A DNA stretch of 64,000 nucleotides from UBA7702 sp040776805 (GCA_040776805.1 JAXGZS010000001.1:558001-622000); one strand, 5' to 3'; shown: positions 52,130 to 60,993, counted from the first letter of the stretch. The notes: generated from the sequence alone by a model not told the origin. Translations and numbers: made by a program.

Positions 52130-52942
52130 TTATACGAGAAAATCTTTTTTGTTGTAGCGAATCATCGCGCAGAGGAAACTGACGATGATCACGAGGCCAC
52201 CGATGACCAGGGGTAAAACGCGAAAGCCGCCGTTGAAAACGGTAAGGGGCAGCACATGCTGAACCGGCGACAGATAGGACAGAAAATGGAACTTGCTTAA
52301 AATGTCGCCCATCAGGCCGATGATATAGCTGATCAGGATCAGCGCCATGATCACGGAGATGCTCTCGGCGTTACTGCGGAACAGGGCCGAAAGGAAAAAA
52401 CCGACGGCGAGGAAAACGAAACCCGCGTAGAGCAGAGCAAGAAAAAGGCGGAACAAATCAATGGCAATACCGGAAATGTTCATACCGGGGTTTAAAACCG
52501 TGATCATCAAACAGGTGATGCCATAAATGAAAACGCTGTAGAGCAAATAGCGGATCACGCCGCTGCAGATTTTCTGCCGCAGGATGCTGCTTCTCGTGAT
52601 GGGCTGGGCATAAAGAAACTCGATGGTGCCTTTGCCCTCTTCGGAGGTGAGCGCCTTGGCGCCGATGATGCCCCCGTAGAAGCAGGAGAGCAGCAGTACA
52701 TACTGGAAGAGATAGGCTGTAAAGGGATACACTTTGCTGAGGTCCGGGTAATCCCCCAGCCCCATGACTTCCCGAATCAGATTGGGCAGCGCTTCCAGGC
52801 GGGCGGTAAAGGATTCGGGGCGGAAAACAGAACTGAACATGTTGTATAAAAGCATCATGATGGCAATGATGGCGCCGACGATGACCGTCCAGGTGATCAG
52901 TTCGCCGATTTTCCTTTTGAAGTCAAGCTGAAATACGGTCAT
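52130..52942 (-). CDS. ABC-2 type exporter permease
   Basis: 270 residues with six membrane helices. The family block KALTSEEGKGTIEFLYAQPITRSSILRQKI (cytoplasmic loop, typical of ABC-2 permeases of the YtrC/NatB kind) lies near residue 95, with a long extracytoplasmic loop at residues 38-75. It overlaps the ATPase gene by four bases. The substrate is unknown. Confidence 0.88.
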   Translation of the reverse strand: MTVFQLDFKRKIGELITWTVIVGAIIAIMMLLYNMFSSVFRPESFTARLEALPNLIREVMGLGDYPDLSKVYPFTAYLFQYVLLLSCFYGGIIGAKALTSEEGKGTIEFLYAQPITRSSILRQKICSGVIRYLLYSVFIYGITCLMITVLNPGMNISGIAIDLFRLFLALLYAGFVFLAVGFFLSALFRSNAESISVIMALILISYIIGLMGDILSKFHFLSYLSPVQHVLPLTVFNGGFRVLPLVIGGLVIIVSFLCAMIRYNKKDFLV

Positions 52943-53988
52943 TCGTTTTCACCCCCTTCATAAAAGGGCAGGAACTCTTCCTGCAAATCTTTGCTGCTGA
53001 TGCGAATGTCGTCCATGTTGAGATCATAGAGCAGCTTGGCGAGAACGCCCAGATCGCCGCTGTATTCAATGACGATCTTACCGGCTTTTTCCTTGACGAT
53101 TTTGGCGCCGATGTTCATAAAGGCGTCTCTGTCGAAACCGGTGGATTTCATCGTGATGTTTTTGTAATTTTCAGCACTGTCCTCGGCCTTGTCGCCGTCC
53201 TTGGTTTCCTCTGATTCGTCTGGGGCATCGGGCGGCATGACGACGGGTTCTTCCAGAACAGCGTCGGCGACTTCCGAGGCAAGGGTATCGTCGGTGAATG
53301 CGGAGAAATTGAATTTATCTTTGAAATAATCCGGATTTTCCAGGGCAAAAGCCCTGTCGTCAACGGTGATTTCGCCGTTTTCGATGATGGCGATCCGATT
53401 GCAAAGCCCGTATATTTCTTCGGCATCCCGACCGGTGATGATGATGGTGGTTCCGTTTGCCTGCATTTCCGTAAGATGTTGATACAGACGGTTTTTCATC
53501 GCGGCGTCCAGGCCGCGGGTGGGCTCGTCCAATAAAAGCAGTTTCGGTTTGATACTCAAAGCGGCGGCAAGGGCGACCTTTTTCTGATCGCTTCTGTCCA
53601 TTACCTCAAATTTTTCCTTCGGCTCAATCTCAAAGAGTTTGATAAGCTCTGCACAGCGTTGTTTGTCTTTTTGATGATGCATCTTCATGGTGAGGCGTAT
53701 GTATTTTTCGGCCTTCATGTTTTGATAGAAATAGATTTCACCGGGGACGTAGGCCACGTCCTCTTTGATCTCTTTTGCTTCTTTCGTCACATTTAAGCCG
53801 AAAACGGTTACTTCACCGTCGGAAGGGAAAACAAAATTCATCAGAATTCTGAGTATCGTGGATTTCCCGGCGTTATCAGGGCCAATGAGTCCGAATATAT
53901 CACCTCTGTTGACCGTGAGATCAATGCCGCGAATACCGATTTTCCTGCCGTATTTTTTTGACACCTGATTTAAACTGACGGCAAGCAA
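52939..53988 (-). CDS. ABC-2 exporter ATP-binding protein with degenerate motifs
   Basis: 349 residues from TTG 53988, six bases after AGGAGGTG. Walker A is GPDNAGKSTILRI and Walker B is LLLLDEPTRGLD. The signature LSGGQ is replaced by DRSDQ (VMDRSDQKKVALAAAL), and the switch-His position reads TGRDAEE instead of SSHxxxE. An insert of about 40 acidic residues (PDAPDESEETKDGDKAED) precedes the C-terminal part, which is also longer than usual. Such changes suggest altered or regulatory ATPase activity, although the pair may still work as an exporter. Confidence 0.85.
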   Translation of the reverse strand: MLAVSLNQVSKKYGRKIGIRGIDLTVNRGDIFGLIGPDNAGKSTILRILMNFVFPSDGEVTVFGLNVTKEAKEIKEDVAYVPGEIYFYQNMKAEKYIRLTMKMHHQKDKQRCAELIKLFEIEPKEKFEVMDRSDQKKVALAAALSIKPKLLLLDEPTRGLDAAMKNRLYQHLTEMQANGTTIIITGRDAEEIYGLCNRIAIIENGEITVDDRAFALENPDYFKDKFNFSAFTDDTLASEVADAVLEEPVVMPPDAPDESEETKDGDKAEDSAENYKNITMKSTGFDRDAFMNIGAKIVKEKAGKIVIEYSGDLGVLAKLLYDLNMDDIRISSKDLQEEFLPFYEGGENE

Positions 53989-54072
53989 GACGACACCTCC
54001 TTTTTATGATATACCACTATAAGAATAATACTTTTTTCGGCTTCGGTCAATCTTTTTTTCTATTTTGAGGTC

Positions 54073-54102
54073 GTTCTATCCTTTTGTCCTTCCTCATAGC
54101 CT
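54073..54102 (+). promoter_or_regulatory. Candidate sigma-E promoter of the spoIIIA operon
   Basis: GTTCTATC (54073-54080), 14 bases, CATAGCCT (54095-54102). It is close to the sigma-E pattern, which is the known control of spoIIIA in Bacillus. No sigma-A pair is seen. Confidence 0.4.
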
Positions 54103-54122
54103 ATATAGAAAGGGGTGTTGCC

Positions 54123-55157
54123 GTGAAAACGGAAAACAGCTTGGAACGCTTTTCCCTGTTAACCAAATACCTGCCAAAGCGTCTTAACGCGCTGTTTGAT
54201 GCCTGCGACGGTGAGGTTCTCCGCGCGGTGGAAGAGATTCGGTTGCGCAGGGGACAGCCTCTAACACTTTTGCTCAAAAATGAGCTTTGCTTTCTTGGCG
54301 GCGGCGGCCTTACGGACCAAAGGGGACAGGCCATCAGCGTTGAGGCAGGAGATTTGAAGGAAGCCTGGCGGCTGGTGACTGCGTCTTCCGTTTACGCCCT
54401 CGAAGAGGAGCTGCGCCGGGGCTATATCACGCTTCCCGGCGGCCACCGGGTGGGGATGGCCGGCAAAGCGGTGTTAAGTGCCGGGAGGGTGAAGACCCAA
54501 AAGGAGATCACTTCTTTGAATTACCGGGTGGCCAAGGAGATTCGGGGCGGCGGCGCAAAACTACTGCCCTTTCTCTACGGGGAGCACGGCTTTGAAAACA
54601 CCCTCGTTTTCTCCTCGCCCTGCGCCGGCAAAACCACGCTTTTAAGAGATCTCACCCGGCTTTTATCCAGCGGCAACCCGCCGTATCCTCCCCAAAACGT
54701 TACCGTTGTCGACGAGCGTTCGGAATTGGCCGGCACCTTCATGGGCAAAGCTCGGTTTGATATCGGCGATCTCACCGATGTTTTGGACGCCTTTCCCAAA
54801 AGCGAGGGGATGCTTTTGGCCATACGTTCCCTTTCCCCCGCCGTTATCGTCACCGATGAGATCGGCGGTGAGGAGGACCGCTATGCCGTGACCGAAGCCG
54901 TGCGCTCCGGCATCCGGCTGCTCCTTTCGGTACACGCCGGCTCTTGGGCGGAACTTACCGGCCGCCCCGTTGTTTCCGGGCTGATCAAGGACGGTGTTTT
55001 TGGCCGCCTGGTACACCTTTCCCGAAGGTGCGGTCCTGGTACGGTAGAAGGCGTCTATTTCCGCAAAATGAAGGAGGGGAGTCCTTTCTATGATAAAAGT
55101 AATGTTATTCCTGCTGATCGTGACGGCGGCGGGCCTCATCGGTACCGTGCTGTGTAA
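54123..55157 (+). CDS. spoIIIAA: Stage III sporulation protein AA
   Basis: 344 residues from GTG 54123, with AGAAAGGGG upstream. It is a secretion-ATPase-like protein: EEIRLRRGQPLTLLL near the N-terminus, Walker A SSPCAGKTTLLRDLTRLL, VVDERSELAGTF and VIVTDEIGGEED. It drives assembly of the SpoIIIA-SpoIIQ channel in the mother cell. It overlaps spoIIIAB by 68 bases, which is long. Confidence 0.95.
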   Translation: MKTENSLERFSLLTKYLPKRLNALFDACDGEVLRAVEEIRLRRGQPLTLLLKNELCFLGGGGLTDQRGQAISVEAGDLKEAWRLVTASSVYALEEELRRGYITLPGGHRVGMAGKAVLSAGRVKTQKEITSLNYRVAKEIRGGGAKLLPFLYGEHGFENTLVFSSPCAGKTTLLRDLTRLLSSGNPPYPPQNVTVVDERSELAGTFMGKARFDIGDLTDVLDAFPKSEGMLLAIRSLSPAVIVTDEIGGEEDRYAVTEAVRSGIRLLLSVHAGSWAELTGRPVVSGLIKDGVFGRLVHLSRRCGPGTVEGVYFRKMKEGSPFYDKSNVIPADRDGGGPHRYRAV

Positions 55158-55605
55158 TGACCTGAAAAAACGGCGGCAAGAAATCGAGCATTTTCTTTTC
55201 GGCGTTCGCCTCATCGAGGGGGAGATCACCTACGCCGCCCCGTCTTTGGATCTGTGCTTTCTCCGGGCCGGGGAACGGCTGAAAGGGGAGATGCGCTTGG
55301 TTTTTCTCCATACGGCGCGGCTCTTAGAGGAAGAGGCCATCGACGGGGAATCCGCCTTTCATAACGCCCTTGCCAAAAGCAGGGAAAATCTCGCCCTGAC
55401 CAAACGGGATTTGGAGTGGATGGGCCGTTTCGGCGTGGAGTTGGGCGTCACCGATTTAAAAAACGAGTTGAAGAATTTTAGATACGTCCTGCGCCGGGGA
55501 GAAGAAGCCCTGAAGGAAGCGGAAAGAAACGAAAAGAAATGGTGTAAGGTGATCGGCGCCGGAGGCTGGCTTTTTGGTTTTGCCGCGGCGCTGACGGTGC
55601 TATAA
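55090..55605 (+). CDS. spoIIIAB: Stage III sporulation protein AB
   Basis: 171 residues: N-terminal membrane helix (MLFLLIVTAAGLIGTV), coiled middle (RRQEIEHFLFGVRLIEGEITYAAPSLDLCF) and C-terminal helix (GWLFGFAAALTVL), related to type II secretion GspF. It is part of the channel complex. The ATG at 55090 lies inside spoIIIAA. Confidence 0.93.
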   Translation: MIKVMLFLLIVTAAGLIGTVLCNDLKKRRQEIEHFLFGVRLIEGEITYAAPSLDLCFLRAGERLKGEMRLVFLHTARLLEEEAIDGESAFHNALAKSRENLALTKRDLEWMGRFGVELGVTDLKNELKNFRYVLRRGEEALKEAERNEKKWCKVIGAGGWLFGFAAALTVL

Positions 55606-55620
55606 GGACGGAGGCTATGT

Positions 55621-55821
55621 ATGGGGGATTTCGGCATCATCTTTTTTTTGGCGGGACTGGCCATCGCCGTAACCGTGATCCACCTGCTGCTAAAGCAGGC
55701 GGGCAGAGAAGAATACGCCTATCTGACCTTGTTTTTGGGGATCACCATTGCTTTGATCAAGGTGATTCCCTATATTGTGGAACTCTTTGAAAAAGTAGAA
55801 TCCGTCATGTATTTTTACTGA
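55621..55821 (+). CDS. spoIIIAC: Stage III sporulation protein AC
   Basis: 66 residues with two membrane helices (GIIFFLAGLAIAVTVIHLLL, YLTLFLGITIALIKVIPYIVELFEKVE), as expected for the smallest channel subunit. GGAGGC lies before the ATG. Confidence 0.94.
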   Translation: MGDFGIIFFLAGLAIAVTVIHLLLKQAGREEYAYLTLFLGITIALIKVIPYIVELFEKVESVMYFY

Positions 55822-55836
55822 AGGGCGCGATGAGGT

Positions 55837-56229
55837 ATGGAAGTCGTATTTTATATCGTAGCACTGTCTCTCGTGGCCTTGACCGTGGCCGTCTATCTGA
55901 AAAGCAGTCAACTGCCCGCCGTTGCCCTCCTGGTGATCCTTTGCGGCAGCGTGTTGATTTTACTGAAAATCCTGCCCTATATGGCGAACCTTTTTTCCGT
56001 CATCGGCAACATTGCCGGGGAAGCGGGCTTGTCCACGGATTATTTGACCCTGGTGATCAAGGTGGTTTGCATCGCCTATGTCGGGGAGTTTGCGGGACAG
56101 ATCTGCCGTGACGCCGGCGAGGCGGGACTGGCCCAGAAGGTGGAGATCGGCACGAAAATGGTGATCATGGTCATGACCGTGCCGCTCCTGGAGACGATTT
56201 TAACAACGATCATCACTGTTTTTGATTGA
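55837..56229 (+). CDS. spoIIIAD: Stage III sporulation protein AD
   Basis: 130 residues with four membrane helices; the block YLTLVIKVVCIAYVGEFAGQICRDAGEAGLAQKVEIGTK is diagnostic. It resembles SpoIIIAC by ancient duplication. GAGGT precedes the ATG. Confidence 0.95.
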   Translation: MEVVFYIVALSLVALTVAVYLKSSQLPAVALLVILCGSVLILLKILPYMANLFSVIGNIAGEAGLSTDYLTLVIKVVCIAYVGEFAGQICRDAGEAGLAQKVEIGTKMVIMVMTVPLLETILTTIITVFD

Positions 56230-56238
56230 GAGGCGGCT

Positions 56239-57381
56239 ATGCGCGGGACGGTTATTTTTTCCCTGATCATCATCATGCTGTTCCTGTTTCCGCTGCCCGC
56301 TGCGGCGGAAGAGGTTGCGGAACCGGATCTTGCCGAGCTCAATGAGGTTGTCGATGAACTCGACGATGCCTTGGCGGAGCTGATGCCCAACCTTTCCCTG
56401 CGGGAGCTTTACGACAGTTTTCGCGGCGGCGATTTTTCTTTCGATCTGGCCGCGGTCTTTCAAGCCTTGTTGGCCTGGGTCTTTCGGGAAGCCCGTACTT
56501 TTATGTCCCTGCTGGGACAGTTGTTGTTGCTGGGGATGACCGCCGCGATCTTTCATGTTTTTGAGGAATGCTTTGAAGGCAAGGGTGTGGCCAAAGTCGG
56601 CCAGTGGGTGATCTTTCTCGCCTTTATCCTGGTGGCGGTAAAGACCTTTCGCATCGCCCTTGATCTGGGCAGCGAAACCATTCATCAGGCCACGGATTTT
56701 CTCTGCGCCGTTTTGCCGGTATTGCTAAGTTCCTTCGCTCTCACCGGCGGCGCTGTCTCCGCGGCGGTGGTACAGCCGTCGATCTTAGCGGTGATCAGCA
56801 TTTTCCTCGGTCTGACAGAGCGTTTTTTTCTGCCCCTCGTCCTGATCATGGCGGTGCTTGCCGTCACCGCCCACCTTTCGCCGGCCTTTTCCTTTCAGAA
56901 GTTGTTTCAATTGATCCGCGATGTGATTCTGGTTTGCCTCGGTTTGATGATGACGATCTTCACCGGCATCATCGGCTTGGAGAGTTTTGCCGCCGGCGCC
57001 ATTGACGGCTTGACGCTGAAAACCGTGAAAATGGCCACAGGCAATTTCATCCCCGTGGTCGGCGGTTACATTGCCGACGCCTTTGATTCCCTCCTCGGCG
57101 CCGGTCTGCTTTTACGCAATGGCATCGGTATTTTCGGCATTGTCGCCGTGATCATCGTCATTGCCTTGCCGGCCCTCCGCATTTTGCTGATGTCGCTTTT
57201 GTTTAAATTGGCCGCCGCCGTGCTTCAGCCCTTCGGTGATAACGAGTTCGTGGCGACGCTGAGCGATTTTTCCTCGGTGCTGATCATGCTCTTCGCCATC
57301 GTGGCCGCCGCGGGTTTGCTGTTCTTTTTTCTCATTTTTTGCATCATCGGTTTGAGCAGCGTAACGATGATGTTCCGTTGA
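56239..57381 (+). CDS. spoIIIAE: Stage III sporulation protein AE
   Basis: 380 residues: a signal peptide (residues 1-22), a short extracytoplasmic part and about eight membrane helices. Typical blocks are YDSFRGGDFSFD, LCAVLPVLLSSFALTGG, and FIPVVGGYIADAFDSLLGAGLLLRNGIG. It is the large membrane subunit of the channel. Confidence 0.96.
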   Translation: MRGTVIFSLIIIMLFLFPLPAAAEEVAEPDLAELNEVVDELDDALAELMPNLSLRELYDSFRGGDFSFDLAAVFQALLAWVFREARTFMSLLGQLLLLGMTAAIFHVFEECFEGKGVAKVGQWVIFLAFILVAVKTFRIALDLGSETIHQATDFLCAVLPVLLSSFALTGGAVSAAVVQPSILAVISIFLGLTERFFLPLVLIMAVLAVTAHLSPAFSFQKLFQLIRDVILVCLGLMMTIFTGIIGLESFAAGAIDGLTLKTVKMATGNFIPVVGGYIADAFDSLLGAGLLLRNGIGIFGIVAVIIVIALPALRILLMSLLFKLAAAVLQPFGDNEFVATLSDFSSVLIMLFAIVAAAGLLFFFLIFCIIGLSSVTMMFR

Positions 57382-57390
57382 GGGCGGCTT

Positions 57391-57900
57391 ATGGATTTTC
57401 TTACAAATATGGTAAAAGACCTGGTGGTTATCGGCGTGCTGGCGGCCTTCTGCGATATGATTCTGCCGGAAAGTACCGTAAAAAAACCGGTACAGCTCGT
57501 TTTCGGCCTTTACTTCATGGCGGTGATGCTGAATCCGCTGATCACTTTATGGACGGGAACCGATCTCACCGACATTGATTTTTCCCAACTCAGCGAAGCA
57601 TACGTAGAGAATATCGAAGACAGCGCCGAAACAGGGGACGTTTACGCCGAAGCTGCCCGGCAGATCGCCGCTGATATCGAGGGCCGCCTTGAGGCCCTCT
57701 ACGACGATTGCGACTTTGCCGCCGCGGTGACCATGGATCAGGAATCGTTTCAGTCGGTGTCTGTGGTGGTGACCCATAGAAAAAACGTCGATGAAGTGGT
57801 CATGACGGCGGAGATCAAGGATCTTTTGGCGGAGAACTACGGCATGGCGGGAAAAACCATTAAAGTCAAGATTGAAAGGGGCGACAGCGATGAAGGATGA
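57391..57900 (+). CDS. spoIIIAF: Stage III sporulation protein AF
   Basis: 169 residues: two membrane helices (MVKDLVVIGVLAAFCDMILP, LVFGLYFMAVMLNPLITLW) and an extracytoplasmic ring-building-like domain with SVVVTHRKNVDEVVMTAEIKDLL. It overlaps spoIIIAG by 11 bases. Confidence 0.92.
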   Translation: MDFLTNMVKDLVVIGVLAAFCDMILPESTVKKPVQLVFGLYFMAVMLNPLITLWTGTDLTDIDFSQLSEAYVENIEDSAETGDVYAEAARQIAADIEGRLEALYDDCDFAAAVTMDQESFQSVSVVVTHRKNVDEVVMTAEIKDLLAENYGMAGKTIKVKIERGDSDEG

Positions 57901-58424
57901 GCTGATGCACATCGTCAAAAAGGATAAGAAAAAACTGCTGATCTTAGCGGTTCTGGCCATCGCCGCCGCGGTGCTGATGATCATCGGCGACGGCGTCGCC
58001 GTCGGCAAGCAGAGTATGGCGGCCACCAGTGAAAGCGCCGCTTCCCCCCAGGGAGACGATTATTTCGCGGCCACCGAGGCGGAGTTGGCCGAAGCTCTCT
58101 CCAAAATCGAAGGTAAACGGCGCCGTGGAGGTGCTGATCAACTGGGACGGGGACATCAGCGAAAAATATGCCTATAACGAGGAAAGTACGGAAAAAACCG
58201 ATCACGAAGGCGTCACGGAAAAAAGCAGCAAAAACGAATTGGTGCTCCTTGACGGCAATGCCGCGCCGGTTACGGAGGAAAAAATCTATCCTGAGATCAC
58301 CGGCGTCTTGGTGGTGGCGGCAGGCGCAGACAACGAAAATATACGCCGGGCGCTGCTGACCGCAGTCTCCGCTTATCTGTCCGTGGGTACCAACCGCATC
58401 GAAATCACAGCCATGGAGGAATGA
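57890..58424 (+). pseudogene. spoIIIAG: Stage III sporulation protein AG, with an apparent frameshift
   Basis: Frame 1 starts at ATG 57890 and gives a normal N-terminus (IVKKDKKKLLILAVLAIAAAVLMIIG) up to ALSKIEG at about 58114. The homologous continuation VNGAVEVLINWDGD... to TNRIEITAMEE* (58424) is in the +1 frame from about 58113. The sequence at the joint (ATCGAAGGTAAACGGCGCC) looks like a two-base loss or one-base gain. All other operon genes are intact, and AG is essential in Bacillus, so an assembly error or a recent mutation is likely; a programmed shift cannot be excluded. Confidence 0.85.
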
Positions 58425-58426
58425 CG

Positions 58427-58996
58427 ATGGAACAAAGATACAAGAACTTTCTCCTGTTATTGGCCGCGCTGGCTTGCTTTGCTGTGGGCGCGGCACTTTT
58501 TATCGGCGACAACGATATGGTCTACGAGCAGACCGATGAGACCCAGGAGGAAAAGGATAACAACGGCGGGGATACGATAAAAGACCAAGGGGAAAACGCG
58601 GCGGAAGAGGAGGGCGCCACTGTTTCCGCCAAGATCTGCCGTGACGGGGAGAACTTTTTTGTCAATTACCGGATGCAGCGGGATAAACGCCGAGACAATC
58701 AGACGGAGCTGTATCGGGATATCTTAAACGACGCTTCCCGGGATGAAGAGGCCAAAGCCGCCGCCCAAGCCGCCTTGGAAAAGCTTTATCAGGTTGCCGC
58801 CGTGGAGGATAAAATCGAGGAGATCCTGATCGGTCGCCATTACAGCGACGTGATTTTCGTTATGGAGGATACGGTTTCCCTGCTGATCGTAAAGAAAGAA
58901 AGTCTCAGCGAAGAGGAAAAAATGGCGTTGGCTTCCTTCGTTTGCTCTTACGCGGGGATTGCCGCAGACAGCTTGTCCGTTTTCACCGTGGAGTAG
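58427..58996 (+). CDS. spoIIIAH: Stage III sporulation protein AH
   Basis: 189 residues from ATG 58427, seven bases after GGAGG (an ATG at 58421 is too close). N-terminal helix (FLLLLAALACFAVGAALFIG), an acidic linker, and a YscJ-like ring-building domain (YRMQRDKRRDNQTELYRDIL, KIEEILIGRHYSDVIFVMEDTVSLLI). It forms the mother-cell ring that meets SpoIIQ. It is the last gene of the operon. Confidence 0.93.
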   Translation: MEQRYKNFLLLLAALACFAVGAALFIGDNDMVYEQTDETQEEKDNNGGDTIKDQGENAAEEEGATVSAKICRDGENFFVNYRMQRDKRRDNQTELYRDILNDASRDEEAKAAAQAALEKLYQVAAVEDKIEEILIGRHYSDVIFVMEDTVSLLIVKKESLSEEEKMALASFVCSYAGIAADSLSVFTVE

Positions 58997-59010
58997 ATGC
59001 TTAAAGTGAA

Positions 59011-59034
59011 CTGCGGCGTTTTATCGCGGTTTTT
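59011..59034 (+). terminator. Possible terminator of the spoIIIA operon
   Basis: CTGCG GCGTTTTAT CGCGG followed by TTTTTT. Confidence 0.6.
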
Positions 59035-59063
59035 TGACTGCCGCCAATTTTTGAGCAAAACCA

Positions 59064-59092
59064 TTGTTATTTTCATAAAGATTTGATATAAT
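59064..59092 (+). promoter_or_regulatory. Sigma-A promoter of the asp23-ispA operon
   Basis: TTGTTA (59064-59069), 17 bases, TATAAT (59087-59092). The roughly 100-base leader holds a GCCCCGTG TCA CGGGGC hairpin at about 59105-59121. Confidence 0.8.
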
Positions 59093-59197
59093 ATTTCAGT
59101 AATGAGCCCCGTGTCACGGGGCAGGCCGCAGGCACAGTCCGGGAATTGGGCGCTTTTGCGGCAGGTCATGTTTACAAGGATCATGGAGGAAAACGAC

Positions 59198-59617
59198 ATG
59201 AGTGATAACAAAGATCATCTCGAAGTACAGGCCGAAGAAACCACCACCAGCGTAAGGATCTCCGACGACGTGGTGGCCACCATCGCGGCGATTGCCGCCG
59301 GGGAAATTGAGGGTGTCGGCGGTATGTGCGGCAGTCTGGCCGGGGATTTCATCGAACGGCTGGGGAAAAAGAACAGCGCCAAAGGCGCCAAAGTCGAAGT
59401 GGAAGACGGCAGCGTCAAAATTAGTATGAACATTCTGGTGGTCTACAACTACCGGATTCAGGATGTTTGCAATGAGGTGCAGGCCGCGGTGAAAAACGCC
59501 GTGGAAGGTATGACCGGTCTTGGCGTCTCCGATGTTTCCATTACCGTACAGGGCATCGTCATGCCCCATCAAGAAACGGAAGACGCGGAAGAAGATAAAG
59601 AGGATCAATCAATTTGA
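59198..59617 (+). CDS. Asp23/Gls24 family envelope protein
   Basis: 139 residues from ATG 59198, with GGAGGAAAACG upstream. Asp23 fold: SVRISDDVVATIAAIAAGEIEGVGGM, VKISMNILVVYNYRIQDVCNEVQAAVKNAVEGMTGL, VNITVQGIV-type end. The family is associated with the membrane and cell-envelope stress. It precedes nusB, as in many Firmicutes, and its TGA overlaps the nusB TTG. Confidence 0.93.
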   Translation: MSDNKDHLEVQAEETTTSVRISDDVVATIAAIAAGEIEGVGGMCGSLAGDFIERLGKKNSAKGAKVEVEDGSVKISMNILVVYNYRIQDVCNEVQAAVKNAVEGMTGLGVSDVSITVQGIVMPHQETEDAEEDKEDQSI

Positions 59618-60048
59618 GCAGACAACGGGCAAGAGAAACCGCTTTTCAGATGATATTTCAGATGGACGTCGGCAAAAACCCCCTGGAAATTGCCGAAAGA
59701 ACACTGGAAGAAGCGCTGAAGGAAGGCCTCATTGAAGAAAAAGACCGGGAATTCATCATGAAACTCGTGGCCGGTGTGGCGGCAAAAAAAAGTGAGTTCG
59801 ATGCGTTTATCTCCGCCCACGCCAAGGGCTGGACGTTGGACCGCATCAATGCCATCGAAAAGAACATCCTGCGGCTCTCCCTCTACGAGATCCATTATAT
59901 GGAGGAGATTCCCTATGAAGTGGCGGTGAACGAAGGCATTGAACTGGCGAAAAAATACGGGGAAGACGACGCCTATTCCTTTGTCAACGGTATTCTCGAC
60001 AATGCCAAACCGTCACGGAGCGGCGCCGAGGGAGAAAAGGGAAAATGA
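59614..60048 (+). CDS. nusB: Transcription antitermination factor NusB
   Basis: 144 residues from TTG 59614 (TTGA overlap with the Asp23 gene stop). Typical start SRQRARETAFQMIFQMD, then WTLDRINAIEKNILRLSLYEIHYMEEIPYEVAVNEGIELAKKYG and FVNGILDNA. It works with NusE in rRNA antitermination. Confidence 0.96.
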   Translation: MSRQRARETAFQMIFQMDVGKNPLEIAERTLEEALKEGLIEEKDREFIMKLVAGVAAKKSEFDAFISAHAKGWTLDRINAIEKNILRLSLYEIHYMEEIPYEVAVNEGIELAKKYGEDDAYSFVNGILDNAKPSRSGAEGEKGK

Positions 60049-60992
60049 TCTTAGCCTTCGATACCAGCTGTTATACAACGTCTGTGGCGTTGATGGCCAA
60101 TGACGGATCATTATTGAGCGATCAAAGGAGAGTTTTGGCTGTACCCGCCAAACAGCGCGGGTTGTTGCAGTCCGAAGCTCTCTTTCAACATATACAGAAC
60201 CTTCCCGCCCTTTTAGAGAATTTGGCGGGATCTTTTGCCCTCGGCGAAATTGAGGCCATTGGCTGCAGCGTGAAACCGCGGCCGGTGGAAAAATCCTACA
60301 TGCCGGTGTTTTTGGGCGGGGAAAGCGTTGGCCGATCCCTGGCGGCGGCGCTTCACTGTCCCTTTCTGCCCGCTACGCACCAGGAAGGCCACATGATGGC
60401 AGGTTGGTACTCTCTGAAGATGCTGGAGCAGATTCCCGACCGCTTTCTGCTTTGTCATTTTTCCGGCGGGACTTCCGAAATCCTCCTGGCGGAGAAAGGG
60501 GAAACCGGTGATTTTACCCTGACCCGGCAGGCCTTCGGCAACGACCTTCACGCCGGGCAGTTTGTGGATCGCATCGGCGTATTGCTGGGTTTGCCCTTTC
60601 CCTGCGGCGCGGCGCTGGAAACTTTGGCTATGGGACATAAAGGGGACATCCCCCATGTTAAAATTTGGGTAAAGGATGGGGAGTTCTCCTTTTCCGGCCA
60701 GGAAACCGCCGTTCGCCGCCTGGCGGAACAGGGGGCGAAGGCGGCGACGGTGGCCAGAACCGTGGAGCATACCATCGGGGAAACCCTGGTAAAGGTCTTC
60801 CGGGGGCTCTTTGCCGCCACCGGCGTCTCCACAGCGCTCTTTGTCGGCGGCGTGATGTGCAACGGGTATATCAAAGATTATTTGCGGACGCATTTACGCG
60901 GTGAAACCCTTTATTTCGCCGACCCCCGCTACGCCTCGGACAATGCCGTGGGTGTTGCGGCGCTCACCTTAAAACGCTTGGGAGGGATATGA
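60045..60992 (+). CDS. TsaD/Kae1-like paralog
   Basis: 315 residues, of the TsaD fold: FDTSCYTTSVALM at the N-terminus, the metal motif THQEGHMMAGW (HxxxH), HFSGGTSEILL, and VGGVMCNGYI and YASDNAVGVAAL late. It is shorter than true TsaD and is the second paralog found in many clostridia, often annotated as O-sialoglycoprotein endopeptidase. The role is uncertain. ATGA overlap with nusB. Confidence 0.85.
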   Translation: MILAFDTSCYTTSVALMANDGSLLSDQRRVLAVPAKQRGLLQSEALFQHIQNLPALLENLAGSFALGEIEAIGCSVKPRPVEKSYMPVFLGGESVGRSLAAALHCPFLPATHQEGHMMAGWYSLKMLEQIPDRFLLCHFSGGTSEILLAEKGETGDFTLTRQAFGNDLHAGQFVDRIGVLLGLPFPCGAALETLAMGHKGDIPHVKIWVKDGEFSFSGQETAVRRLAEQGAKAATVARTVEHTIGETLVKVFRGLFAATGVSTALFVGGVMCNGYIKDYLRTHLRGETLYFADPRYASDNAVGVAALTLKRLGGI

Positions 60993-60993
60993 T

